Shown: piece after piece, positions 44,243-54,209 of the stretch
How positions within the stretch are numbered: position 1 is the first letter of the stretch
How the letters are laid out: each line of letters begins with the position of its first letter
Assembly (NCBI GenBank): GCA_003279585.1
Contig: QCHH01000007.1
Location: forward strand, 1-63,500
Source of the DNA: Prochlorococcus sp. AG-402-A08
GTDB taxonomy: Bacteria; Cyanobacteriota; Cyanobacteriia; PCC-6307; Cyanobiaceae
DNA: 63,500 nucleotides
Reading direction: 5' to 3'
Translations under genes and position numbers: made by a program
Notes under the pieces: model-generated
Database searches by the model: none
The model's input: only the letters and a program-made list of their open reading frames with translations
What the model was told of the DNA's origin: nothing

Positions 44243-45757
44243 TTATCTGATTAAAATATCCATATTGATATTTTTTTCGAAGGCATCACTAAGTAAATCC
44301 AATAGCTTCTCTCTTTTATCATAATTGCTCTCTTGGTTAATATTTAGTTTAGTTAATCCCTTTTTCTGTCTTATTTTATTTATCCATTGGCTACGCCATT
44401 CATTATTTTCAAAGATTCCATGTAAGTATGTTCCTCCAATAAAGCTTTTATCCTTTTTTTCAATTACCCATCCTAAAGAACTATTTTTGAATAGAGAAAT
44501 GATATCGGGATTTTTTTTATTGATCAAATCACTTTCCCCGTAATGCATCTCAAACCCCTTGACATTTTGCGTTTCTGGCCACAAAACTCTTTCTTCTATT
44601 TGTGAAGTGTGCTTAATATCTCCAAAGGTTGTTTTGATTGGTAGAAGGTTCATCCCCATATATGAAAAAGTCTTTAGCTCTTTGATACTTTCCTGGTTGT
44701 GGGGATCTTCTAATGATTTTCCTAGCATTTGTAACCCTCCACATATGCCAAAAATATTGCCCCCTTTTTTTGCATAATTTTTAATTTGATTGCTCAAACC
44801 AGTTTTATTTAGGCTCTCTAGATCTTTAATTGTTTGTTTGCTTCCAGGAATTATTAATACATCTGGTTCGCCTAGCTCTTGACCAGGTTCTATCCATCGC
44901 ATTTGAATGCTTGAATCGCTAAGAAAAGGATCTAGATCAGAAAAATTGCTAATTCTAGGTAATTTTATTATTGCTATTTCTATTTCTGCTTTTTGATTTA
45001 TTTGTTTCTTTTCAAGTAGATCAAGGGAATCTTCAGGTGGAAAAATTTCTTTTAGCCAAGGTAATATTCCTAAGACTGGGATTCCTGTTTCGTTTTCTAT
45101 CCATGTAACGCCCGTCTCGAATAAGGCTTTATCGCCTCTGAACCTATTAATAATTATTCCTTTAATTAATTTTTTTTCATCAGGTTTCATTAATGCAATT
45201 GTTCCAATGATTTGAGCAAAAACACCTCCTCTTTCAATATCTGCTACTAAAACACAATTTGCATTTAAAAATTTTGCTAATTTCAAATTGGTAAGATCTT
45301 TATGTTGCAAATTAACCTCTACGGGGCTTCCAGCTCCCTCAAGAATGAGTCTTCCTTCTTTTTTACTCTTTGATAATATTGCGAGACCTTTTTTGATAGC
45401 TTCCCATCCTGAATCGAACCAGTCTTCGTAATAATTTATTGCTTTACTAGTGCCGACACTTTTACCAAGATGAATTACTTCACTTGTACAATCCCCTTTT
45501 GGCTTAAGAAGTACAGGATTCATTTCAGCACTTGGCTCTAAGCCTGCAGACCAAGATTGAAGTGCTTGAGAATATGCCATTTCTCTTCCCTGAGGATCAA
45601 CCCATGCGTTATTGCTCATGTTTTGGCCCTTAAAAGGTATTGGCTGTTCACCTCTTCTTTTTAAACATCTACATAAGGCAGTTGCTATAAGCGTTTTCCC
45701 CGCACCACTAGAGGTCCCTAAAACCATTAGCGGAGTACGTTTCAGTTCTATTTTCAT
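44243..45757 (-). CDS. cobQ: Cobyric acid synthase (CobQ/CbiP)
   Basis: CobQ amidates adenosyl-cobyrinic acid diamide at four side chains, with glutamine and ATP, in cobamide synthesis. From ATG at 45757 the product has 504 residues: the P-loop MVLGTSSGAGKTLIATALCR, FKGQNMSNNAWVDPQGREMA, and a C-terminal class I glutaminase with FGICGGLQMLGKSL (Cys nucleophile) and GGTYLHGIFENN. The start overlaps the stop of the preceding gene (ATGA). No B12 riboswitch is visible upstream. Confidence 0.95.
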   Translation of the reverse strand: MKIELKRTPLMVLGTSSGAGKTLIATALCRCLKRRGEQPIPFKGQNMSNNAWVDPQGREMAYSQALQSWSAGLEPSAEMNPVLLKPKGDCTSEVIHLGKSVGTSKAINYYEDWFDSGWEAIKKGLAILSKSKKEGRLILEGAGSPVEVNLQHKDLTNLKLAKFLNANCVLVADIERGGVFAQIIGTIALMKPDEKKLIKGIIINRFRGDKALFETGVTWIENETGIPVLGILPWLKEIFPPEDSLDLLEKKQINQKAEIEIAIIKLPRISNFSDLDPFLSDSSIQMRWIEPGQELGEPDVLIIPGSKQTIKDLESLNKTGLSNQIKNYAKKGGNIFGICGGLQMLGKSLEDPHNQESIKELKTFSYMGMNLLPIKTTFGDIKHTSQIEERVLWPETQNVKGFEMHYGESDLINKKNPDIISLFKNSSLGWVIEKKDKSFIGGTYLHGIFENNEWRSQWINKIRQKKGLTKLNINQESNYDKREKLLDLLSDAFEKNINMDILIR

Positions 45758-46128
45758 CGTGGTGATAATTGGTATTTTAGGCATGTAATTAACTTTTTGA
45801 TCTGTGATGTTTGTTTACTAAACAAATCTGTACTTCTTTCTATGACTTGTCTTCCAATTGGTGTAATACGAACTTTTGAAGTAAGACCTTGTCCGTCAAC
45901 TTCCCTTCTTAAAACACCTATTTTGATTAATTTAAGAAATTCATTCTCAATGAATAAAGAACTATTGATAAACATGAATTCTTCGTTCAAGTATTTTGTT
46001 TTATTCACAAAGACATTTTGTGCACTTAGGCTCCCTTTTTGAAGACTTTGAAAAAGCATTAAGTTAAAGGGACAATTTCTAATCCCTTTCTTTGCTCTTC
46101 TTAAGATTTTTTGGTCAATCAGCAACAT
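45754..46128 (-). CDS. Conserved hypothetical protein, possible winged helix
   Basis: The 124-residue product has a hydrophobic-helical start (MLLIDQKILRRAKKGIRNCP) and a C-terminal part with KIGVLRREVDGQGLTSKVRI, then TPIGRQVIERSTDLF, whose helix/turn/strand pattern resembles a winged-helix wing. It overlaps cobQ by four bases and likely belongs to the same operon. No firm family name. Confidence 0.7.
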   Translation of the reverse strand: MLLIDQKILRRAKKGIRNCPFNLMLFQSLQKGSLSAQNVFVNKTKYLNEEFMFINSSLFIENEFLKLIKIGVLRREVDGQGLTSKVRITPIGRQVIERSTDLFSKQTSQIKKLITCLKYQLSPR

Positions 46129-46197
46129 TTAATTAAAAGGATTTATTTTTGAATTGAAGATCAATAATGATCGTAAGTATTAAAAATTTAGTTTTCT

Positions 46198-46833
46198 ATG
46201 TTTGTGCTTGCCTCTGCATCCAAAGCACGTCAAAAATTACTTGATCAAATAGCTTTGAAATACAAAGTCATTGTAAGTGATTTTGATGAGACAAAGCTTC
46301 AGGAATTAGATCCAATTTTGAAGGTCAAATTATTAGCTAAGTTTAAAGCTGATAGTGCATTAAAAAAGTTAATAAAAGAAAATCAAGCCTTAAATACTTT
46401 TCAAGCTTTATTAGGTTGTGATTCTTTGTTTGAGTTTAATGGGGAAATTTTCGAAAAGCCAATTAATAAAGAGCAATTGATATCTAGATGGCAAAGGATG
46501 TCTGGTCAATCTGGTTTTTTACATACTGGTCACTGTTTGATTTCGCTGGATAATTCCAAATCTGATATGGAAAGTATTTCACAAAATAATTATTGCGAAG
46601 GAGTTGTGAGTACAAAAATTGAATTTATGAATTTATCCAATTTTGAGATTAATAAATATGCTTCAAGTTCAGAACCATACAATTGTGCTGGAGGCTTTGC
46701 GATTGAAGGAAAGGGAGGTCTTTTTATAAAAAAAATAGATGGATGTTTTAGTAATGTTATTGGTCTTAGCTTACCTTGGTTGAAAAATAATTTAGAAAAA
46801 TTTGGTTTAGCTCGCTTGCTTTTAGATAGATAA
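46198..46833 (+). CDS. maf: Maf-like nucleoside triphosphate pyrophosphatase
   Basis: Maf proteins hydrolyse non-canonical or methylated nucleotides to monophosphates. The 211-residue product has the MFVLASASKARQKLLDQI start, SDFDETK, LLGCDSLFEFNGEIFEKPIN and SGQSGFLHTGHCLISL, plus YNCAGGFAIEGKGGLFIKKI. The family is usually about 200 residues. Confidence 0.93.
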   Translation: MFVLASASKARQKLLDQIALKYKVIVSDFDETKLQELDPILKVKLLAKFKADSALKKLIKENQALNTFQALLGCDSLFEFNGEIFEKPINKEQLISRWQRMSGQSGFLHTGHCLISLDNSKSDMESISQNNYCEGVVSTKIEFMNLSNFEINKYASSSEPYNCAGGFAIEGKGGLFIKKIDGCFSNVIGLSLPWLKNNLEKFGLARLLLDR

Positions 46834-46862
46834 ATGATATTAAGATAAATATTTTTAAGCAT

Positions 46863-46894
46863 AAAAAAAGTCCTCTGTTGAGAGGACTTTTTTT
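46863..46894. terminator. Bidirectional terminator between maf and psbC
   Basis: AAAAAAAGTCCTCT-GTTG-AGAGGACTTTTTTT is a perfect hairpin with A and T runs on both sides. It serves maf (plus) and psbC (minus). Confidence 0.95.
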
Positions 46895-46907
46895 ATTTAT
46901 GGGGGAT

Positions 46908-48290
46908 CTAATCTAGATCAGGCATTGAAAGAGCAGGCTCTTGTGAACGACTGATACCTTTTTCAAATCCAGCTGCAGCAGCTCTAGCACGACCAGCATG
47001 CCAAAGATGTCCTACAAAAGTAAACCAACCAAGGAAGAACTGTGCACCAGCAAGCCATTGACGCAAGTTAACAAAGTTAACTGCATTAGGCTCAGTAATG
47101 ATTCCACCAACAGAGTTGATAGAAGCGTTAGGAGCATGTGTCATGTATTCAGCAGCTCGGCGAACCTGCCAAGGCTGAATATCATTTTGAATCTTCTCAA
47201 GGCTGAGTCCATTTGGTCCTCTAAGTGGCTCAAGCCATGGTCCTCGGAAATCCCAAAAACGCATTGTTTCTCCACCAAAGATGATTTCACCAGTAGGAGA
47301 ACGCATTAGGTATTTACCTAAACCAGTTGGACCCATTGTTGAACCTACATTTGCACCAATTCTTTGGTCACGAACTAGGAATGTAAAACTCTGGGCCTGA
47401 GAAGCTTCAGCATTTGTTGGGCCATAGAACTCAGATGGATAAGCAGTGTTGTTGAACCAGATGAAACATGAAGCAACAAAACTTGCTACACAGATTCCAC
47501 CTAATGCATAACTTAGAAGTCCTTCGCCGTTCCAGATAAAGGCTCTTCTAGCCCATCCATAAGGCTGAGTGAAGATGTGGAAAAGACCACCAATTATTTC
47601 AATCACTCCCAGGTAAACATGTCCTCCGACAATATCTTCCATTGAGTTAACACCAACCATCCAACCACCACCACCCCAAGGGGTTGATAGAAGATATCCA
47701 AAAATAATTCTTGGATCTAGTGTTGGGTTGATCAACCTAACTTCTCCTCCACCGGGAGCCCAAGTGTCGTATGCACCTCCTATGTACATCCAATTAATGG
47801 ACCATAGAAGAGCTCCGACTCCAAGAACAACCAAATGAAAACCAAGAATGTTGGTCATTTGGTTTTTATCTCGCCAGTCAGTTGAGAAGAATGGAAAATC
47901 ATCTTCAAGTTTCTCTGGACCAGCAAGGGAGTGAAAAACTCCTCCAAAGCCAAGGATTCCAGATGCAACTAGGTGAATAACACCAGCAATGAAGAAAGGC
48001 CATACATCTGTGACTTCTCCACCAGGACCAATGCCGTATCCAAACATGGCTACGTGAGGCATGCAAATTAAGCCTTGTTCCCACATGGGTTTATCCATGG
48101 TGAAGTGACTTACTTCGAAAAGCATCATCGCGCCTGCCCAGAACACAATTAGTCCTGCGTGTGCAATGTGAGCACCTAATAGTCTTCCTGAAAGATTGAT
48201 TAGCCTTGCATTTCCTACATACCAGGCGTAACCAGTCTCTTCAAGACTTTGATTAGGAGCTTTGAGTAAACTATTAAAGGGCGTTTCCAC
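46908..48290 (-). CDS. psbC: Photosystem II CP43 chlorophyll-binding protein
   Basis: CP43 is an inner antenna of PSII and supplies an Mn4CaO5-cluster ligand (Glu in the GGE motif). From GTG at 48290 the product has 460 residues: [40 protein letters not shown], and the conserved [20 protein letters not shown] loop. The GTG lies inside psbD, a 17-base overlap (48274-48290), preceded by AGGAGG nine bases upstream, the classical psbDC arrangement. The open frame to 48317 gives extra residues without family support. Confidence 0.96.
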   Translation of the reverse strand: METPFNSLLKAPNQSLEETGYAWYVGNARLINLSGRLLGAHIAHAGLIVFWAGAMMLFEVSHFTMDKPMWEQGLICMPHVAMFGYGIGPGGEVTDVWPFFIAGVIHLVASGILGFGGVFHSLAGPEKLEDDFPFFSTDWRDKNQMTNILGFHLVVLGVGALLWSINWMYIGGAYDTWAPGGGEVRLINPTLDPRIIFGYLLSTPWGGGGWMVGVNSMEDIVGGHVYLGVIEIIGGLFHIFTQPYGWARRAFIWNGEGLLSYALGGICVASFVASCFIWFNNTAYPSEFYGPTNAEASQAQSFTFLVRDQRIGANVGSTMGPTGLGKYLMRSPTGEIIFGGETMRFWDFRGPWLEPLRGPNGLSLEKIQNDIQPWQVRRAAEYMTHAPNASINSVGGIITEPNAVNFVNLRQWLAGAQFFLGWFTFVGHLWHAGRARAAAAGFEKGISRSQEPALSMPDLD

Positions 48291-49350
48291 GTGGGAGTAC
48301 CTCCTCAGGGAATACAAAGTTTTCGTGTGGTTGGTCTACAGAAGACATCCATGCACGCATACCTTCATTTAGAAGGATATTTTTAGTGTAAAAAGTTTCG
48401 AACTCAGGATCTTCAGCAGCTCTAATTTCTTGGCTAACGAAGTCGTAAGCACGAAGGTTTAGAGCTAATCCGACGATTCCAATTGATGCAGCCCACATGC
48501 CTGTTACTGGCACAAAGAGCATCAAGAAGTGAAGGAAACGTTTATTTGAGAAAGCAATACCGAAAATCTGGCTCCAGAAACGGTTTGCAGTAATAAATGA
48601 GTAAGTTTCTTCTTCTTGAACTGGATCGAAACCTCTGAAAGTAGAACTCTGGGCTTTACCGTCAGAGTACTGACTTGAATCTTCGTAGAGAGTGTTCTGA
48701 ACAGTTGCACCATGAATAGCGCAAAGTAGAGCACCTCCAAGAATTCCTGCTACTCCCATCATGTGGAATGGGTTAAGCGTAATGTTGTGGAATCCCTGAA
48801 TGAAGAGGATAAAACGAAATATTGCTGCAACTCCAAATGAAGGAGCGAAGAACCAACTGTGCTGTCCTAAAGGATAGATAAGGAAGCAAGCAGTAAATAC
48901 TGCAATAACTGCTGAGAAAGCAAGTGCGTTATATGGACGGATACCAACTAGTCTTGCAATTTCGAATTGACGAAGCATGAAGCCAATAAGACTAAACGCA
49001 CCGTGAAGAGCAACGAAATTCCATAGGCCACCAAGTTGGAACCAACGAGTTAAATCGCCCTGAGCTTCTGGTCCCCATAGGAATAGAAGACTGTGACCCA
49101 TGGCATCGCCAGGAGTACTAACAGCAGCAGTGAGGAAGTTACATCCCTCTAAATATGAACTGGCTACACCATGGGTGTACCAGGAGGAAACGAAGGTTGT
49201 ACCTGTAAACCATCCACCAATAGCTAGGAAAGCTGTAGGGAAGAGAAGTAGTCCAGACCAACCAACAAATACGAATCGGTCGCGCTTTAACCAGTCATCC
49301 AGGTTGTCAAACCAACCTCGTTCTGTTGCGCTTCCAACAGCGATCGTCAT
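48274..49350 (-). CDS. psbD: Photosystem II D2 protein
   Basis: D2 forms the PSII core heterodimer with D1 and binds QA, chlorophylls and the non-haem iron. The 358-residue product has [59 protein letters not shown]-type region (seen: [20 protein letters not shown]) and [20 protein letters not shown]-like helix D with iron-binding His (seen: [20 protein letters not shown]). Co-transcribed with psbC. Confidence 0.97.
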   Translation of the reverse strand: MTIAVGSATERGWFDNLDDWLKRDRFVFVGWSGLLLFPTAFLAIGGWFTGTTFVSSWYTHGVASSYLEGCNFLTAAVSTPGDAMGHSLLFLWGPEAQGDLTRWFQLGGLWNFVALHGAFSLIGFMLRQFEIARLVGIRPYNALAFSAVIAVFTACFLIYPLGQHSWFFAPSFGVAAIFRFILFIQGFHNITLNPFHMMGVAGILGGALLCAIHGATVQNTLYEDSSQYSDGKAQSSTFRGFDPVQEEETYSFITANRFWSQIFGIAFSNKRFLHFLMLFVPVTGMWAASIGIVGLALNLRAYDFVSQEIRAAEDPEFETFYTKNILLNEGMRAWMSSVDQPHENFVFPEEVLPRGNAL

Positions 49351-49550
49351 GGGAGGAGCGTTGCTGAGCTTTTGTATACGTCGGAGACTTTAACAACGAT
49401 GACGGGGTTTGTGGGTAAATCTTTAACCTGATGAAATCCCTTGTATTGAAATGAGATAATATAAAAGTTTTTTATTGCTAAGTAGTAATTGTCAAAAACT
49501 TAGTCTCTATAATGTTTTGAAAGGGAAGTATGTACTGATTCCACGAGCTT

Positions 49551-50126
49551 ATGTCATCTGAATCAAAGTTAAGCCAATCAGAAAAAGATCTATCTGGTTT
49601 GGTTCTCGAACAGAAAATTAAAGGTTCGCGTAAGGTTTCGAACTATCTAGTCGCTTCGATGCTCAGTATTGGTGGAGTTGGATTTTTGTTAGCCTCATTA
49701 TCAAGCTATTTTGGAAGAGACTTTTTACCACTTGGGAATCCTTCTACTTTGATTTTTGTTCCTCAAGGTTTGGTCATGGGTCTTTATGGTGTTGCTGCTT
49801 TCTTGCTAGCTCTTTACTTCTGGAGACTTATAAGTATCGATTATGGTTCTGGCGTTAATAGATTTGATAAAAACAAAGGAGTTTTATCTCTATCTAGAAG
49901 AGGATTATTGAAAAATATAGAGATAGAAATCCCCATTGATGAGATTAAAGCAGTGAAATTAGAAGTTAGAGAGGGTTTTAATCCACTAAGAAGAGTATCT
50001 TTGCGAATTAAAGGGAGGAAGGATTTGCCAATATCTAGAGTTGGATCTCCTAAACCATTACTGGATTTAGAGAATGAAGGTGCTGAAATTGCGAGGTTTT
50101 TAGAGGTTAACCTTGAAGGAATTTAA
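49551..50126 (+). CDS. ycf4: Photosystem I assembly protein Ycf4
   Basis: Ycf4 is a thylakoid protein that aids PSI complex assembly. The 191-residue product has two TM helices ([40 protein letters not shown]), then the soluble domain with [20 protein letters not shown] and [19 protein letters not shown]. It is divergent from psbD and overlaps the following cyclophilin start by 14 bases. Confidence 0.95.
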   Translation: MSSESKLSQSEKDLSGLVLEQKIKGSRKVSNYLVASMLSIGGVGFLLASLSSYFGRDFLPLGNPSTLIFVPQGLVMGLYGVAAFLLALYFWRLISIDYGSGVNRFDKNKGVLSLSRRGLLKNIEIEIPIDEIKAVKLEVREGFNPLRRVSLRIKGRKDLPISRVGSPKPLLDLENEGAEIARFLEVNLEGI

Positions 50127-50829
50127 AAAGAAAAAGACCGTTATTAGGCTATTAGATAATTCAACTTTAATTTATAGGTTTTTTAAATCAGTTTATATCC
50201 TTTTATTTATCAATTTAATTTTGATATCAGCATGTTCATCTTTAAAGAAAAATGAAAAAGTAGATATATGTTCTTCTTCGAAGTTGCCATGCCTGTCATC
50301 AAATGAATATGTTTTGTTAATTACTAATAGAGGGAATATCAAGTTAAAGCTTTATGGTAAATCAGCCCCAATAACTGTTGGCAATTTTATTGATTTCGTC
50401 GAAAAAGGTGCATATGATAGAACAATTTTCAACAGAGTTATAAGGCAACCTTATCCTTTTTTAATTAGGGGGGGAGAGAATATTTTAATTGACAGTGAAA
50501 ATAAGTTTATAGATGAAAAGACGGGAAAAATAAGATATATTCCCTTGGAAATAAAAGTGAAAAACAAAAACTTACCAATTTATGGAAAAGAAATAGATGT
50601 TTCTAATCAAATAAACAATATTGAACTAAAGCATAAAAGATCATATCTATCAATGGCAAGATCTAAAACATTGAATTCAGCAAGCTCCCAATTTTATATA
50701 TTATTAAAGTCGTTACCAGAACTTGATGGTAGGTTTGCCGTTTTTGGAAAAGTAATTAGTGGTATGGACATAGTTGATTTAATTCAAGAAGAAGATTTTA
50801 TAATTGAGGCAAAAAGAGTAGATTTTTGA
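50113..50829 (+). CDS. Cyclophilin-type peptidyl-prolyl isomerase, lipoprotein
   Basis: The 238-residue product starts at TTG inside ycf4. A basic N-terminus and hydrophobic segment ([20 protein letters not shown]) end in a lipobox-like LISAC, so it is probably lipid-anchored in the periplasm or thylakoid lumen. The cyclophilin core follows: [36 protein letters not shown], and [20 protein letters not shown] then [16 protein letters not shown]. Some catalytic residues (FxxQGGD equivalent: FLIRGGE) differ from the standard. Confidence 0.85.
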   Translation: MKEFKKKKTVIRLLDNSTLIYRFFKSVYILLFINLILISACSSLKKNEKVDICSSSKLPCLSSNEYVLLITNRGNIKLKLYGKSAPITVGNFIDFVEKGAYDRTIFNRVIRQPYPFLIRGGENILIDSENKFIDEKTGKIRYIPLEIKVKNKNLPIYGKEIDVSNQINNIELKHKRSYLSMARSKTLNSASSQFYILLKSLPELDGRFAVFGKVISGMDIVDLIQEEDFIIEAKRVDF

Positions 50830-50838
50830 AGAAAAATA

Positions 50839-51348
50839 TCACTTTGTGGCTTTTAACATTTCAGTATTGACTCCTGATGCTCTCTTAAGAGCAACTTTCC
50901 CTGTCCTGGCAATTTCTAAAATTCCATAAGGCTTCAATAGGTTCTCTAGGGCAACAAGTTTCCCAGGATCTCCCACAACTTCAAGTGTCAGTGCATTATC
51001 AGAAACGTCTACAACTTTTGCTCTAAAGACTTGAACAAGATCTAATATTTTTCCTCTATTCTCAGAGGATGCTGATACTTTCAAGAGCATTAACTCTCTT
51101 TCTACAGCTGGCAAAGTTGTTAAATCAAGAACTTCTAAAACATTGATTAATTTGTTCAATTGTTTTGTCATTTGTTGAAGTGTTGATTCGTCCCCTTCAA
51201 CAACCATTGTTAATCGAGATATCCCTTTAGCTTCTGCTGGGCCGACTGCCAAGCTATCGATATTAAATCCTCTTCTAGCAAAAAGGCCTGCAATCCTGCT
51301 TAATGCTCCAGACTCATCTTCAACTAAAACTGAAAGTGTGTGCTTCAT
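50839..51348 (-). CDS. ilvH: Acetolactate synthase regulatory (small) subunit
   Basis: IlvH/IlvN is the ACT-domain subunit that gives valine feedback control to acetolactate synthase in branched-chain amino-acid synthesis. The 169-residue product opens with [40 protein letters not shown] (ACT valine site) and has the C-terminal [20 protein letters not shown] domain. Its ATG overlaps the hydrolase stop by four bases. The catalytic subunit gene is not in the window. Confidence 0.95.
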   Translation of the reverse strand: MKHTLSVLVEDESGALSRIAGLFARRGFNIDSLAVGPAEAKGISRLTMVVEGDESTLQQMTKQLNKLINVLEVLDLTTLPAVERELMLLKVSASSENRGKILDLVQVFRAKVVDVSDNALTLEVVGDPGKLVALENLLKPYGILEIARTGKVALKRASGVNTEMLKATK

Positions 51349-52346
51349 ATTGGTTTCTTATAAGTTTTTAAGTTCTCTAGCCATTTCAGAACAATTTGAT
51401 TGAAATGATTTGGTAATTCATCGTGTAGACAATGACCTGCATTATCGATAACACTCAATTTAAGCCAAGGATGGAGCTTTATAAGTTTTTTTGCCAAAAA
51501 TATAGGTATCAATTTATCTTGATTGCCCCAAATCAACAAAATTGGTGGACGATTTGGCAGATTTTTAATTTCTTCTAAAATTGATGGCCCTTTTGCATAG
51601 TCTGCTCTAGTGCTCATCCCAATGCACATAGATCTAAGCGCTTTTGAAGCATTGGGCCTTCTGGCAGGAACTGTGACTATCCTTTTTAATAAGTTGTCAT
51701 TTGAAATTGAGCGTACGTAAGCACTTTGAAGAGCAAAAGTAATTAATTCTGTCTTTGAAATTAAATTTATTAAAGGTTTTAGAGGAAGTAAATTAAAAAA
51801 GATTTTTATTAGAAAATTTTTAATTCTTATAATCCAATTAGGAAATAAAACTTTAATTGGATTAACAGTAACTGGCTCTGGTAGTGGAGCTGCAATTATT
51901 GTTTTTATTAAATCGGGTCTCTGTAAAAGAGTAGTTATTGCTGTTAAAGCTCCAAGTGAATTGCCAATTAATATAACTTTTCCATTTTTTTTTATGTTTA
52001 CTATTTCATCAAGAAAAGAAGCTAATTGATTTCCCCAAAATTGATTATTTAAATGGATTTGTTTGGCCTGCAGATTTTGACCTGAGTTCCCGAAACCTAT
52101 TAAATCTATTCCATAAATTCTATAACCTGCAGATGCAAATATTTCTGCGTTATTCCTCCAGTGATCGCAGCTCGCTCCAAAGCCATGGATTAGAACAATT
52201 GGAGTATTTGATTCCTCTCCAGTTACTCTAAAGTGAACCTTTAGATCTTTGTAGATCCAATACTTGGATTCGCCCCAATTTGGGGTTCCAGTGAAATAAC
52301 CTCTATTTTGAATCTTTGACGGCATTTCATCAAAAATAAATTCCAA
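51345..52346 (-). CDS. Alpha/beta hydrolase
   Basis: The 333-residue product has a hydrolase core: [20 protein letters not shown], the nucleophile elbow [20 protein letters not shown] (GNSLG), the acid region [20 protein letters not shown], and the His in [20 protein letters not shown]. Similar proteins in cyanobacteria include pheophytinase-like and esterase members; the substrate is unknown. [11 protein letters not shown] at residue 8 is an alternative start. Confidence 0.9.
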   Translation of the reverse strand: MEFIFDEMPSKIQNRGYFTGTPNWGESKYWIYKDLKVHFRVTGEESNTPIVLIHGFGASCDHWRNNAEIFASAGYRIYGIDLIGFGNSGQNLQAKQIHLNNQFWGNQLASFLDEIVNIKKNGKVILIGNSLGALTAITTLLQRPDLIKTIIAAPLPEPVTVNPIKVLFPNWIIRIKNFLIKIFFNLLPLKPLINLISKTELITFALQSAYVRSISNDNLLKRIVTVPARRPNASKALRSMCIGMSTRADYAKGPSILEEIKNLPNRPPILLIWGNQDKLIPIFLAKKLIKLHPWLKLSVIDNAGHCLHDELPNHFNQIVLKWLENLKTYKKPI

Positions 52347-52466
52347 CTTCTAATTTGGAATGTTTTTCTCATTTTAATTTTATTTTAAAAATTCACTTAC
52401 CAGCGTTGTTTTTTATCTGAATGTCAGGGCTTTAGGTTTTAATAGTAAATGAGTTAAATTATCTGA

Positions 52467-52565
52467 ATGGCATCAGAAATTTTTGGAATCGCTGCGGTCT
52501 TTTGGGTTTTAATTCCCGTTGGGCTTTTAGGAGGAGTACTTCTTTTGAAACTTCAAGGTGATTAA
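52467..52565 (+). CDS. petM: Cytochrome b6f complex subunit PetM
   Basis: The 32-residue single-helix protein starts [20 protein letters not shown] and ends LLKLQGD, matching PetM (subunit 7), which sits at the periphery of the b6f complex. It is located upstream of ycf39 on the same strand. Confidence 0.93.
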   Translation: MASEIFGIAAVFWVLIPVGLLGGVLLLKLQGD

Positions 52566-52620
52566 TTTCCACAATCCATAGTTTGCCCATTTAAGCTCCA
52601 CTCTTGTAATGAATTCAACT

Positions 52621-53583
52621 ATGCAAGTTCTGGTGATTGGTGGCACAGGAACTCTTGGGCGCCAAATAGCCAAAAATGCCATAGATGCAGGACATAAGGT
52701 TCGCTGCATGGTTAGGAAACCAAAAGGAGCTTCATTTCTTCAGGAGTGGGGCTGTGAATTAACACGTGGCAATTTAATAAACAAAGAAGATATTGAGTAT
52801 GCCCTAGAAGGTGTAGATGCTGTTATTGATGCGGCTACTAGTCGACCTGATGATCCACGCAGTGTTTATGAAATAGATTGGGATGGAAAATTAAATTTAT
52901 ACAATGCTTGTGAAGAAAAAAATGTAAAAAGAGTGGTTTTTTTATCCTTGTTAGGAGCTGAAAAGTATAGAAAAATCCCATTAATGGATATCAAATACTG
53001 TACTGAAGAATTGTTGGCAAGTTCATCTTTGGACTACACCATTTTGCAAGGTGTTGCTTTCATGCAAGGTGTTATTGGTCAATTTGCTATACCAATCTTA
53101 AATAATGAACCAGTTTGGATAAGTGGAAATCCTACTGATATTGCATACATGAATACGCAGGATATAGCTCGATTTGCCGTGGCAGCCTTAGAAAGGCCTC
53201 AAACCATTAAACGAAGATTCCCAATAGTCGGCCCCAAAGCTTGGAGCGCTAAAGAATTAGTCAATCTATGCGAAAAGTTCAGTGAAAAGAAAGCAAGAGT
53301 ATTAAAAGTTTCTCCAACAATAATTTCTATTGCTCAATCAGTTGTATCTTTTTTTGAATCAACCTTAAATGTTGCAGAGAGACTTTCTTTCTCTGAATTG
53401 AGCGGGAGTGGTGGAAAATTGGATGCTCCTATGGAAGATACCTATGATGTTTTTGGCTTGAATCAAGCTGATTCAACAACAATGGAGGGTTATATAAAAG
53501 AGTATTATGGAGTAATTTTGAAAAGGCTTAAAGATATTGGGGTTGACTTGGATATTGAAGAGAGAAAGAAATTCCCGATCTGA
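52621..53583 (+). CDS. ycf39: NAD(P)-binding atypical SDR protein Ycf39
   Basis: Ycf39 works with HliD in PSII assembly and chlorophyll delivery in cyanobacteria. The 320-residue product from ATG at 52621 opens MQVLVIGGTGTLGRQIAKNA, the Rossmann glycine motif. It continues CMVRKPKGASFLQEWGCELT and VDAVIDAATSRPDDPRSVYE, with YCTEELLASSSLDYTILQGV. An earlier in-frame ATG at 52609 adds MNST only. Confidence 0.93.
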   Translation: MQVLVIGGTGTLGRQIAKNAIDAGHKVRCMVRKPKGASFLQEWGCELTRGNLINKEDIEYALEGVDAVIDAATSRPDDPRSVYEIDWDGKLNLYNACEEKNVKRVVFLSLLGAEKYRKIPLMDIKYCTEELLASSSLDYTILQGVAFMQGVIGQFAIPILNNEPVWISGNPTDIAYMNTQDIARFAVAALERPQTIKRRFPIVGPKAWSAKELVNLCEKFSEKKARVLKVSPTIISIAQSVVSFFESTLNVAERLSFSELSGSGGKLDAPMEDTYDVFGLNQADSTTMEGYIKEYYGVILKRLKDIGVDLDIEERKKFPI

Positions 53584-53632
53584 ACTCTTGCAAAAATATA
53601 GTTGATATGTACTATTAGGGAAACTTCCTTTC

Positions 53633-53851
53633 GTGATGTCAATTAGCCAAATAAAGAATCTTAATAGAAGATTGGAAAATCTAACTAAAGAAGCCTCTTC
53701 AGAACTTGATAAATTATGTGGTAATGAATTATGGAAAAGTATTGGCTTTGAAGCTTTTGATGGTTTGTCTGATGCAGGTCTAAGAGCTTCTGCAAATTAT
53801 TATTATGGACAATTTCAAACCGCTCGAGAGTTACAAGACATTTTTAGTTAA
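53633..53851 (+). CDS. Conserved-looking small hypothetical protein
   Basis: The 72-residue product is helical and has no signal or TM segment: ISQIKNLNRRLENLTKEASS, ELDKLCGNELWKSIGFEAFD, then GLSDAGLRASANYYYGQFQT and ARELQDIFS. It lies between ycf39 and the IF-1-like gene on the same strand. No family recognised. Confidence 0.65.
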   Translation: MMSISQIKNLNRRLENLTKEASSELDKLCGNELWKSIGFEAFDGLSDAGLRASANYYYGQFQTARELQDIFS

Positions 53852-53928
53852 ATATACAATTATTGGTTAATTGAAGACTTTTTTAGAATACAATTATTTT
53901 AGTTATTTAGTGATGCAAAAAAAAACAC

Positions 53929-54198
53929 ATGATTGAAACATCCGGCGTTATTGAAAAAGAGCAAGGCAATGGATTCTATCTTGTAACTCTTGAACAGCCC
54001 GCTGGACATCAATGCTTGTGTAGGGCCGCAGGAAAATTAACAAAGTTTAGAATAAAATTGTTAGCAGGAGATAAAGTTCTTGTAGAAATTAGTCCCTATG
54101 ATTTAACACGTGGTCGAATTACATATAGAGAGAGAAACGTAGGGCCTGGAGGAGGAAGACAAGGTGGAAATAGACCTGGTGGTCCAAGAAAAAGATAG
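53929..54198 (+). CDS. infA: IF-1-like S1/OB-fold protein with Gly/Arg-rich tail
   Basis: The 89-residue product ends its core with [20 protein letters not shown] and RERN, strongly like IF-1 ([21 protein letters not shown]). The first half is more divergent: [20 protein letters not shown], then [20 protein letters not shown], and it has two Cys. A basic, Gly-rich tail ([16 protein letters not shown]) extends the usual 72 residues. It may be a second, variant IF-1; standard infA usually sits in the ribosomal-protein operon, not here. It binds the ribosomal A-site if it acts as IF-1. Confidence 0.85.
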   Translation: [89 protein letters not shown]

Positions 54199-54209
54199 AT
54201 CTTTAATAG

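Noticed and set aside
46129-46197. B12 riboswitch upstream of the cobQ operon
   Set aside because: Only 69 bases lie between the operon and maf, with no B12-box-like sequence.
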